A stretch of 64,000 nucleotides of DNA from Marinoscillum sp965229915 (GTDB lineage: Bacteria > Bacteroidota > Bacteroidia > Cytophagales > Cyclobacteriaceae), in contig NZ_CBDDJZ010000002.1 of assembly GCF_965229915.1 (NCBI RefSeq), positions 496,001-560,000 of the forward strand. Direction: 5' to 3'. Positions 17,888-29,100 of this stretch are shown piece by piece (position 1 is the stretch's first letter; every line of letters begins with the position of its first letter). Made by a program: the position numbers and the translations under genes. The notes beneath the pieces were generated by a model. It saw nothing but the letters and a program-made list of their open reading frames with translations. It ran no database searches and had not been told where the DNA came from.

Positions 17888-18658
17888 ATGGAACCAGTAA
17901 TCAACGAAGCATGCGAAACCTGCGCGTTTTACAACGCCTCTCAGCTCAAAAAACTGGGAATCAATGTGGACAATGCGGACTTTGTGGTAGCCCTGGCCGG
18001 CAATCCCAATACTGGGAAAAGTACGGTTTTCAACGCACTAACTGGATTGCGACAGCATACTGGAAACTGGGCCGGAAAAACCGTAACTCGTGCTGAAGGT
18101 GGCTTCAAGTACAATGAAAAGCGGTTTAAACTCATTGACTTACCAGGTACTTATTCACTGCTTTCAACTTCTGAAGACGAAGAAGTAGCCAGAAATACTA
18201 TTTTGTTTGGCAGACCAGATGTGACCGTGGTAGTAGCCGATGCCTCCCGACTGGAACGAAACCTCAACCTGGTACTGCAAGTGCTGGAAATAACAGAGAA
18301 AGCTGTTCTCTGCCTCAACCTAATGGATGAAGCCAAACGACACGGTATCAGCATCGACGACCGTACGCTAGCCAAAGACCTGGGAATCCCGGTAGTGGTG
18401 ACCAGCGCTCGCTCAAACCAAGGCATACCTGAACTGATCCAAACCATCTACCAGGTAGCTGCTGGAGAAATTGCATGCAGGCCACATCGCATCAAAAGTC
18501 TGCCCCAAAAAGTGGAACAAGCAGTGAAAACACTGAGTAAGCAGCTTAAGGACAACTATCCAAACCTGCCCAACACGCGATGGATTGCCATGAGACTGCT
18601 CGATGGTGATCAACAAATTATGAATGCATTGAAAAGTGGAGAATTGATCAATGGATAA
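17888..18658 (+). CDS. feoB: FeoB ferrous iron transporter, GTPase part (split gene)
   Basis: This is the cytosolic GTPase half of a ferrous iron transporter. All G motifs are present: G1 GNPNTGKST (about residue 38), switch I HTGNWAGKTVT, G3 DLPGTYSL, G4 NLMDEA and G5 SAR. After the G domain, KVEQAVKTLSKQLKD and WIAMRLLDGDQQIMNALKSG are the start of the GDI-type helical domain, and the protein stops at residue 256 inside it. The N terminus carries a CETC pair ahead of the G domain. In most bacteria G, GDI and membrane parts are one chain of 700-800 residues; here the membrane part is the next gene, overlapping by eight bases (ATGGATAA). The overlap suggests coupled translation and equal amounts of both halves. 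Confidence 0.9.
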   Translation: MEPVINEACETCAFYNASQLKKLGINVDNADFVVALAGNPNTGKSTVFNALTGLRQHTGNWAGKTVTRAEGGFKYNEKRFKLIDLPGTYSLLSTSEDEEVARNTILFGRPDVTVVVADASRLERNLNLVLQVLEITEKAVLCLNLMDEAKRHGISIDDRTLAKDLGIPVVVTSARSNQGIPELIQTIYQVAAGEIACRPHRIKSLPQKVEQAVKTLSKQLKDNYPNLPNTRWIAMRLLDGDQQIMNALKSGELING

Positions 18659-20084
18659 GCCAAATCAAAATAACCCGGTTGAAAAGCTACTAGAGCAAGC
18701 CTCTGCCCTACGCTGGCAGATTGGTAATGACTACCATGACAAGTTAACGGAGGGTATCTACTCTGATGCTGCCAGTATTACCCAGCGTGCGGAAATTAGG
18801 AAGGACAACCATCGTTCAGATCACTTCGACCGGATGCTCGATAGAATACTGACCAGTAGGAAATTCGGATTTCCCATCATGGCTCTGATTTTATCAGTTA
18901 TCCTATGGTTGACAATACAGGGAGCAAACTATCCTTCAGGAATGCTGGATTCGCTGCTATTGGGTATTATTTACCCATTCCTCAAAAACATTTCCAGTCA
19001 AATAGGACTAGCTTGGTGGATTGATGGTTTGCTCATCGACGGTATTTACATGGCTGTGGCCTGGGTGGTAGCAGTGATGCTTCCGCCAATGGCCATCTTT
19101 TTTCCATTGTTTACCTTATTGGAAGACTTTGGATACCTACCGAGGGTGGCGTTTAACCTGGACGGTCTATTTAAGCGTACAGGAGCGCATGGAAAGCAAG
19201 CACTAACGATGAGTATGGGTTGGGGATGCAACGCTGCTGGCGTGGTGGCCACTCGGATCATTGACAGTCCTCGAGAGCGACTGATCGCCATCATTACGAA
19301 TAACTTTTCATTGTGTAACGGTCGGTGGCCCACCCAAATACTAATAGCTACCATCTTCATCGGCGCGTTGGTGCCTGCTGGCTGGTCAGGGTTGGTCTCA
19401 ACTGCCGCGGTAATAGGTATTGCATTTCTGGGAGTGTTCTTCACCTTTTTCACCAGCTGGTTGCTCTCTCGAACCATGCTCAAAGGCGAGGTGTCTACTT
19501 TCACATTGGAGCTTCCTCCCTATCGACCACCACGATTTTGGAAGACTTTATACACTTCACTGATTGATCGGACGATCATTGTCCTCTGGCGAGCGGTTGT
19601 CTTTGCTGCTCCTGCCGGTGCTGTGATCTGGTTGATCTCAAATATTGACATCTCAGGACAGTCACTAGCCTATTATGCCATTAACTTTTTTGATGACTTT
19701 GGCTTCATCATTGGACTAAATGGGGTGATTATACTCGCCTATATCGTAGCAATACCTGCCAATGAGATTGTCATCCCAACTATTCTGATGCTTACGGTGG
19801 CCCACTTTGGCATGGATGCTTTTAGCGCCGGAGACGGTGTGATGTTCGAGTTGGACTCTGATTCTCAAACGGGTGATATTTTGCGCACAGGTGGCTGGAC
19901 GTTACTTACGGGCATCAATCTAATGCTTTTCAGCCTCCTACATAATCCATGTAGCACGACAATCTTTACCATCTACAAAGAGACCAAAAGCTGGAAATGG
20001 ACAACCGTTGCCACCATTATGCCCATCATCTTTGGCATTGTGGTTTGCTTTTTAGTGGCACAGTTTTACCGGATTTTGTTTTGA
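18651..20084 (+). CDS. feoB: FeoB ferrous iron transporter, membrane part (split gene)
   Basis: The 477-residue protein completes the split FeoB. Residues 1-65 finish the helical GDI region (VEKLLEQASALRWQIGNDYH, then DHFDRMLDRILTSRKFG), followed by the two Gate/nucleoside-recognition blocks and the FeoB C-terminal region. The first permeation motif reads MGWGCNAAGVVATRI in place of the usual GFGCNVPA, keeping the Cys; the second is TNNFSLCNGRWPTQ where SCSARLPVY is common, again keeping the Cys; the end has NPCSTTIFTIYKETKSWKWT, matching the classic C-terminal Cys-pair/ETGSWKW region. So metal-path cysteines remain while neighbours differ, a divergent subfamily. Pipelines may name it nucleoside recognition domain protein. 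A strong hairpin follows the stop. Confidence 0.88.
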   Translation: MDKPNQNNPVEKLLEQASALRWQIGNDYHDKLTEGIYSDAASITQRAEIRKDNHRSDHFDRMLDRILTSRKFGFPIMALILSVILWLTIQGANYPSGMLDSLLLGIIYPFLKNISSQIGLAWWIDGLLIDGIYMAVAWVVAVMLPPMAIFFPLFTLLEDFGYLPRVAFNLDGLFKRTGAHGKQALTMSMGWGCNAAGVVATRIIDSPRERLIAIITNNFSLCNGRWPTQILIATIFIGALVPAGWSGLVSTAAVIGIAFLGVFFTFFTSWLLSRTMLKGEVSTFTLELPPYRPPRFWKTLYTSLIDRTIIVLWRAVVFAAPAGAVIWLISNIDISGQSLAYYAINFFDDFGFIIGLNGVIILAYIVAIPANEIVIPTILMLTVAHFGMDAFSAGDGVMFELDSDSQTGDILRTGGWTLLTGINLMLFSLLHNPCSTTIFTIYKETKSWKWTTVATIMPIIFGIVVCFLVAQFYRILF

Positions 20085-20125
20085 GAAAAAAGGCTGTCAA
20101 ATGATCTTGACAGCCTTCATACTAT
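20085..20125. terminator. Bidirectional terminator between feoB and the giant protease gene
   Basis: AAGGCTGTCAA (20090-20100) and TTGACAGCCTT (20107-20117) pair perfectly over 11 bp around a six-base loop. Toward the minus strand the stem is followed by six T residues (the A-run at 20085-20090), an excellent terminator for the minus-strand gene. The plus side has a weaker T-rich tail. It sits in the 37 bp between two convergent genes and should stop both. Confidence 0.85.
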
Positions 20126-23100
20126 TTTATAACCAATCTGCGAAAATGATTCCCTGACAGGTCAGTAATCTTCAGAAGGTAAACTCCACTCTTTTGATAC
20201 TGTATGTTCAAAATAAGGTGTTTCTCATTGTTTCCAGCCAGATCATACACCATTTTACCAGTACTATCATATATCTCGACTGATTCTATTGGTGCGATGT
20301 TGACAACCTGGAGTTTATTTCCGATAAGCGGATTAGGATAAACAGTAATTTCCCTGATGCCATCGGCACTCAAAACTTCCTCATCTACATCCTCAATAAT
20401 CAAAGTGATTGTTGCTTGATCAGTCTCCATACCATCACTCACCTGGACCACAAGCTCCATAGACTGGGTGGTTTCAAAATCTATCAACCCCCCATCAGCA
20501 ACTGTCAACTCCCCGGATGAGGCTTCAAGAGAATATGTATTCTCAACATTGCCAGAAATAATAGTATATTCAAGCACATCTGATAAATCACTATCTGTGG
20601 CCACCAACGTACCAATTGAATAACCATCGTTCACGTTTTCCTCTACAGTAAATGACTGATCTTCTATGAGAGGTGGGTCATTTACATCCAGAAGGACTAC
20701 TGTCACTAATGCGGTATCATAATTCAGTCCATCGGTAACTACCACCTCAAAACTCTCCTGACTAATGGATTCAAAATCCAGCTTAGTGCTATCCAATACT
20801 TTAAGAGTTCCATTTAGCGTAACACTAAACAAACCATTATTTACCAGTTCTTCAAAGAACAACGAACTGCCTTCTGGGTCATTAGCAACTAACTGACCAA
20901 TGATTGTGCCATTAACCGTTCTTTCCTCTACTTCAAACTCCTGATTATTAAATATGGGAATTTCATTAACATCCTGTACCTGAATACTCACATTTCCAAT
21001 GGATGTGCTGTGGCCATCACTTACTTCCACAACCAAATCGAATGAGATTATTTGCTCATAGTCCAGGGAATCCGTAACGTTTATCAAAAGTTCACCGGTG
21101 GATGAATTGATAGCAAACGTCTGCGCCACGTTACCTGATGCAATCGAGTACTCCAGAGTATCCTGCTCGTTTGGATCACTTGCCATTACATAACCTACTG
21201 AAGTGCCTACGCTAACGTTTTCTTCAATGCTAAAGACTTGATCATCAATGACAGGTGCCGTATTTGTGGAATCTAGTGATTCCAGGATGTTGACAGTGAC
21301 GTTTGCGGTATCATAATTAATTCCGTCGGTAGCCACTATACTTAATACTTCCTGAGTGATTTGATCATAATCCAATAATGAACTATCGAGCACTCTGATG
21401 ATCCCTGTAAGAGAAACAGTGAAAAGGTTACTGTCCTCGATGTTTTCAAAATACAGCTGACTGCCCTCTGGGTCAATTGCTGTGAGCTGTCCAACGGAAG
21501 TACCGTTTGCCGTTTTTTCAATCACCTCAAAGGATTGATCTGAAATAACTGGCGCTTCATTTACATCCAAAATCGTAACCGTAATTATCTCTGTGGCTGT
21601 AGTATCTCCATATTGAATAGTCACCGAAGCTTCAATCTCACTTAACTCTTCGTAATTCAACACTCCGTTTACCAGCAATTGATTCTGATCAGAAATACTC
21701 AGAAGAGAATCGGTTATTGTCAGGCTTACAGAATCATCATCTACATTGAGCACTTCCAAAGGTCCAATAACACTTCCTATTGATGTATTTTCGCTTATTT
21801 CAAATTCAGTTTGAGAAAGCATAGGCTCCTCATTCCCTACTGCCCAACCACTTAACATGATAGTATTGACCGTCTCATTCACGTCATTACACACTATGGT
21901 CAATGTGCCACTGTATTGCTGAAATTCTTCAGGAGTAAAACTCAAAGTCACCGTATCCGATGAACCAGCCAAAACTGATTCAAATTCCATTTCATAGGCA
22001 AACACATCACCATCGATTGTTGCTGAGATGATTTTAAGCGTATCGCTCCCCGTGTTTTCGATAATCAAATCAGTGGTAGTAGTCTCTCCCAAATCTGTAT
22101 CGGCAAAGTTTACAGCGGTCGTAGACAGGTCAATGTCAGGAATACCATAGATAGTGAGTTCAACGATCAGAGATATTTCCGGAGTCTGTGGGTCGTTGGA
22201 ATGAATGATCAATTCTCCAACATATTCTCCTATGGCCAATCCCAGTGTGTTAACGGTATAAATCACCGATTCGGAGCTATCTGCATTGAGAACCCCTTCG
22301 GTTTGATTGGCTGTAAGCCAGCTATTAGCCGACTCTACCTCAAATACCAGACTGTCTGCACCTAGATTTGATAACATCAACGTTCCAGTGGTTGATTCAC
22401 TGATAATCGAGGTGACTTCAACTGTATCTTGGGATAGGTTAACAATTGGAGCAGCAATGCTCACACCCTGCAATCCAATTTTTACCTCTGGACTATTGCG
22501 ATCATTCGAGTTGACAACCAGTAAGTCCATATCATTTCCAACCTCCATTGGGAAATACTGTATTACCAGGCTGTCTGATTCTCCGGGAGCAGTGTTTTCA
22601 GGCTGATACACAATGCTAAATACCTCTGAATCTATGCTATATCCGGCACTTAAACTGGCTGTTCCCGTATTTGACAAGCCAACTGATGCAAGGGTTGTGG
22701 CACCTGTAAATATTGGTCCAAACTGAATTGTATCAGTACTCCATTCTATTTGTGGAGCTGCTATTACCTGAAGTTCCACATTGAATAGTTCGGAAGAACC
22801 ATCTGGTTGATTGGTATGGAAAGTGATTTCCGCCTGGTAATCACCTGGGGCAAGATCTACTGGCTCCAGTATCAGATTAATTGTTTCTTTTTCCCCAGCA
22901 GTTATTACACCTTGATTCTTACTTAGCGCATACCAGTCTGGTAAGCTCGATGCTGCCACTGCATTGGCAATAATCCGTGCCATATTCTGATCGTAATCGT
23001 AATAATCAAAACCAATATAGCTCAGGTTGCCTTGTCCGATAGGCTTATTGAATACGACAGGTTGATCATATTCAGAAGACAAAACATACTCCACATTCTC

Positions 23101-26100
23101 CGATGGTTGAAAACTTATGGTAGCACTTCTTCGATCAAACATAACATCTACCCCGGCGGCTAGATAATGTGATGTATCCTGAACAACGAGCAAATCATAA
23201 ACCGATTGATCACTAGTGCTAATACTCATAAGGTTAGTGCTAGCGATAAATGCACCTGCATTACTTCCCCCACAAACAACCACGTTTCCACCGTTGCTGA
23301 TGTATTGATAGAGCAGTTCTTTGGCGGCATCCCCAAATTCTGATATTGTGAAATCAGAGGCCAATTCCTGTTCTGGTATGACTAAAACATCTGCATCACT
23401 CAAATAAGTAGCCAGCTGAGTCACATTCGTAGTGCCAAATTCTACCAGTTCATAGTTATCATAGTACTGAGCTATTGCAGCCAGAGTATTGGGGTATTCG
23501 GTAGATAAATCTGCATAAGTGGTCATAGCCACAATTTTAGTGGTACCACTTAAGCCATTGATCTGGTTCATGGTAATCCTACTCTTAGTGGCATAGCCTT
23601 CATTGTTAGTTTCAAAACCGTTTTCATATACTCCCAAAGCCGCTGTGATCTGACTAGCTCTATAGGTCATTGTCTCAGGAAGAGTCAACGGTGCATTCAC
23701 GCTCCAACTAAGCTCACTCCCACCAGTGTTTTGGATTGTAATGGCATGGATACCTGTCTCGAATGACGCCAGAGTATCTGCTACTGATAAAGGGGACGCG
23801 CTAAATACAGGCGGATCAACTCCGACTCCATACAAATCAATCACAGTAAAATCGTTCTCGATTTCATTGCTGAATAGGTGAAGTTCGCCAACGAAAGATT
23901 TAGCTTCATCAGGTGTAAAATAAATAGTAATATCGCTTGATTCTGTCGGAGCCAGACTTAAAGTATCCAGGTCAAGACTAAATGAACCGCTGGATGATTC
24001 CATTCTTATTCCAAGTCTGGCCGTCCCGGTGTTTTCAATATTGAGTTTGAGTGAATCTTCATAAGTCACGTAAACCTCCCCAAAATCCACAGAGGTTCGG
24101 CTAAGTGATTTTTCAGGAATCCCGGTCACATCCAGACCGACTTTCAGAGTTGCAGTAGGCCGCTCAGGATCATTGCTACTAATCAACACATCCGCACCGT
24201 AAGTTCCTCCATAGAGTCCAGTGGCATTAAAAACCAAATCCAAATCTACAACCTCTCCAGCTGACACTGTATCGCTTTCAGTCACTAAGCTCAACCAATT
24301 ACTTGTTTCATAGAAAAGGGTATAGTCCAACATACGCTGCTGTAATGGCGCGGAATTTTCTCCAGAAGAATATAGGTATTCGACAGTCATACCAGTAGCT
24401 AGCACCAGTCCATTACCCAGAGTATACTCAACCATAGTTGGATCACTCGAATAATAAGTCTCCACAATAACATGAGCATTAGTTGGCAAAGAGGTTAGGT
24501 AACAGTGATTGGCACTAGTTCCATAAAGGACATTATCCAAAGCATTAGTGATGAAATGACTTGAATCCACCACAAGGTTAGAACCTTCTTTATTTCCATA
24601 GACCATTTGTGCCCCGCCTACAAGGTCTACATTTGCTCCCTGCGTTGCCAGCTGATATTGTAGAATGCCACCAGCACGCACAAATTCCTCCAACTTGTCT
24701 TTATGCAGAGAGAGCTGCTGATAATAATTACCATATTGATCCCCAGTGGTTATAATTAGGTCATAGTTCGATAAGTCAATTACCCCCAATTCGGCAGCAG
24801 CTATGACATTTGGTGTGATTCCATAAGTAGCGGATATAAAGTTCTCCAAATAAAGTCCCCAAGCACTATATTCCTGAACCACCAAAACATTGCTTTGTAC
24901 TATATCTGATTGAAAGGCTTGAGGTCGAATAGGTTTTAAACTGCTCTGCTGGCTCGAAGTAAAGGTTTCGCTTACTTTATAAGAGGAAATCTCAGAACTA
25001 AAAGAAGCCAAATCATAAGATACAGTCAGTTCACTACCACCTGCAGTGTTGTCAATCAGGACGGACTGTACTGCACTATCTCCACTTAGTAAATGAACAC
25101 CCACGGAATCTTGAGGTAACTCGAATACTGGTGGCAGCAATCCACGTCCAATGAGGTCTATCCATGTGGAATCATTTTCTGATTCATTGGTTGACAACAC
25201 CAAGCCACTTTCAAAAATGCCTGGTTCTTTGGGACTAAAGGTTACCACAACCTGATATTCTTCCAACGGTGCCAGATTGATCGAATCAATATTTGATAAG
25301 AAAGCAGAGTCAGTAGTAAGTAAATTAACGATTAAGTCATCGGTACCTTGATTACTCAATGTGAAGCTAATGCTATCGGAGTAATTGACAAATACATCTC
25401 CAAAGTAAAGAGAATCTATTAGCAGTTGCTTCTCTGGAGTGCCAGTAACGTCAGCAAACACTGGCACTTTGATAAGAGGGTTTTCGGGATCATTGCTTTG
25501 TATATTGATTTTGGCATTGTACGCTCCTCCATACAAGCCAACAGCATTAAAAATAACTGAAATATCCTGTGATTCACCTGCATCAAGAGTGTCTGATTGA
25601 ACACCCAACGACAGCCATTGACTTACGTCATTACTATTAGCAACTGCATTGGCTATAATACGGGCAGCATCATTATCATAATCGTAGAAATCATATCCCA
25701 GGTAGGTGATAAACCCTCTACCAAAAGACTTATACATGAGTGATGACGACCCATTTAGTTCCAAAAGTGAAACCATCTCTGGATCGGAGCTGGTGACAGA
25801 ATAAGTAGCATCATTTCCATAAACTGTCCCGGCACCAATTCCCTCCAATAGAAAATGGGTAGAATCTGTAATGTTGATGTTATTGAACGTATGACTACTG
25901 TATGGGGCCAGATTCGATAGACCAGCCGATGATAACAATGCGAATGGGGCAGATGAAGAACTTCCACACATAATGATCCTTCCACCACCATTTACAAACT
26001 CATTCAATTCACTTGCAATAGCAGCACCAAGAGTTGAAAACTGGCTACTTCCTCCTGAATTTTCTTGTTCAGGTATCAAGAGTACATCAGACTCTCCCAA

Positions 26101-29100
26101 TTGGGAGGTGAACGACGTAGGGTCAAAAGTGGATGACTCGGTGAGTGTATAATCTGTGAAATATTGAGTGATTGCATTCAAGGTATTTAGGTACTCTTGT
26201 GATACGTCTGCATAAGGAATCCAGGCCATGATCTCTTTGCTCCCAGATAATCCAGCTATCTCTTCATGACTAATCATTGGTTGTCTGCCCCGACCCTGGG
26301 CATCAGTGAAATAGATCACCTCCTCCGCATTATGCTGATAGAGAGAGGTTTCTTCTAAACCAAACGAGATTGATGATTCCCAATAAAGCGGGCTATTTCC
26401 AGTAGAATTATCGATTGTTAGTACTTGTCCAGTAGAATCTCCTACATTCAGAGAAAGGCCTAACGAATCTGGAGTAACTAGTATTGCTGGTGGTTCGAGT
26501 CCTTGCCCACGCAAATTGATATAGACGGAGTCCTTATCGGCATCATTTGACTTCATCAGCAAATTCAGATCGTAGACCAATGCTTCCTCAGGATTGAAAT
26601 AAATGCTGATCAATGCAGTTTCTTCAGGAATGATCGTTACGGGAGTCGAATCCACATTGAAGACACTATCCATCAGCACAAACTCCAGCAATAAATCATC
26701 TGTCCCACTGTTAGAAAGCTCCAACGAAAGTGAATCATACTGCCCGGTAAAGACTGTTCCAAAATCAAGACTGTCTACAGACCATTCCAATACAGGAGAA
26801 CCCGTCACATCCAGTGTTACTGGTACGGACAGCTCCGGATTGATCGGATCATTACTCGCTATTCTAATATTGGCATTATATAAGCCACCATACAAGCCTG
26901 TAGCATTGAAACTAACTGGAACATCCTTGGATTGTCCAGCAGCCACAGTATCTACCATTGTTTCCAGTGTTAGCCATTTACCAGGTCCATTACTGCTTAC
27001 TACTGCATTGGCTATGATACGAGCTGCATCGTCATCGTAATCATAGAAATCGTACCCAATGTATGCCAGAAATCCTCTACCGAAAGATTTGTACATCAAC
27101 GAAGAAGAACCATTGTACTCCAAAAGCGATATCATTTCGGGATCGGTACTGGTAACTGCAAACGTGGCATTTTGCCCCTGAACTGTTGGACCAGAGACTC
27201 CCTCCAACAGAAAGTGTGTGGAGTCTGTGATGTTGATATTCATAGATGAATGATTAACATGAATGGAGATATCAGTTAATCCAGCCGCCGATAGCAATGC
27301 ATATGGAGCAGATAATCCAGTACCACAAACAATGATCGTACCTCCTCCATTAACAAAATCATTGAGTTCAACCCTTGCTAACGATCCAAGGGCGCTAAAT
27401 TCACTGGTTACCCCAGCATGCTCTTGTTCTGGAATAAGCAGAACATCTGCTTCACTTAGCTGGGAAGTAAAGTTGGCTACATTGAATGTGGTGGATTCAA
27501 CTACAGTGTAGTCTGTATAATATTGTGATATCGCGTTCATCGTATTAGCATACTCCTGATCCACATCAGCGTATGGAATCCAAGCCATTATCGACTTGCT
27601 TCCCGCCAGAGCAGAAATCTCCTCATGAGAAATGGAAGCCTGTCTACCACGACCCTGTGATCCAGTGTAATACTGCGTCTTTCCAGCATTTTTATAAAGT
27701 GTGGTCTCTTCCAAATCAAACCCAATGTCTGCTTGCCAATACAAAGGACTCTGTCCTGAGCTGTTATCAATGGTCAATAACTGACCAGTAGAGTCACCCA
27801 CATATAGAGCTTGACCAAGGGAATCAGGGTTTACAACAATCTCAGGTGGCTCTACTCCATTACCCGTCAGCTTGACGAAAATGGAATCCAGGTCCAAATC
27901 GTTGCTCTTGATCAGCAAGTCCAGCTCATAAAACCGGGCTTCTTCCGGCTGGAAACGAACCTTAAGATCAAATTCTTCTCCAGGTAGTATAGTCAAAGAA
28001 GTGGTGTCTATAACAAACACACTGTCAGCTAAAACTAACTCTAGAAGAAGATCATCTGTACCAGAATTGGCCAGAGTTATTGCAGAAGGGTGATTGGACC
28101 CAATAAACTGATCACCAAAGTCAACTGAATCAACAGAAATTGATGCGACTGGTGCTCCTTCAACCACCAGGTATACCGGCACTTTGATAACCTGATTATC
28201 TGGATCATTGGTGTTGATCACCATTTCTTGAAAGTACTCGCCACCTAGAGCATTTCGAGCATCAAATACAATATCCAGCTCCTGAGCTCCGCCCGCAGGA
28301 ATGATTCCATCAGTAGAGCTTACACTGGCGAGTGCGTTGGTGTTGGTCTCATCTGCAGCTAATGCTGAGACACCTGATAGTGTAAAAGAATGCGACAACT
28401 CCCAGGTATCAGGGTCATAAGCAAATACCTCCGATTCACTGCTAGCAAATAACAATTCGGCTGAATTGGAGTACCCGACTCCATAAATATTACCAATATA
28501 TGGTGATACAGCTAAGCTGTCTCCTGTATCCAAATCTATCTCATATACTTGTCCAAAATCTGAAACGAACACGGAGTTACGCGATCCGCCAAAGGAAATC
28601 CCACCACCTATACCAAATTCAGGACTAATTACATTCACCACATCCTCTGCAGCCAAGTCAATTATGTAGATATCTCCAAGTGAGTAATCTGATGCATACA
28701 GGTAGCCATCAGATATACCGAGACCATCTACACTGGACATGCCGTCCACCTGCAGAGTATCCTGTACGCTAAAATCATCTGGGCTAAGTCGAAAAATAGC
28801 ATTAGATGTGAATGAGCTTATTAAATACAACCATTTTCCATCGAATGCCAGACCATCAGGACCCTGTAAGGCTAATGGTGAAGTCACTGACTGGATTACT
28901 GCTCCTGTGTAAGGATCTAATTCCTGAAGAAGATTATCCCCATAGGTTGTTGCAAACAAACGACTCTGGCCGCCTGCAAATGACTGTGACGGTAACGCAG
29001 CAGGCTTCTGTATGGGTGCCGGTTCATAATTGCGATAATCAAAACTACTTCTTGCAGCTCCCTTAGCTGCTTGAAAGTCTAGAATGGAAAAATCGGCTAT

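Noticed and set aside
18640..18670. feoB split seen as a sequencing frameshift
   Set aside because: Both pieces have complete starts and stops with an ATGGATAA overlap typical of coupled genes, and no homopolymer lies there. It cannot be fully excluded without reads or relatives.
26603..27040. A 145-codon plus-strand frame within the giant protease gene
   Set aside because: It is antisense to a strongly coding repeat region, has Ser/Thr-rich low-complexity text and no start context; the same holds for other long antisense frames there.
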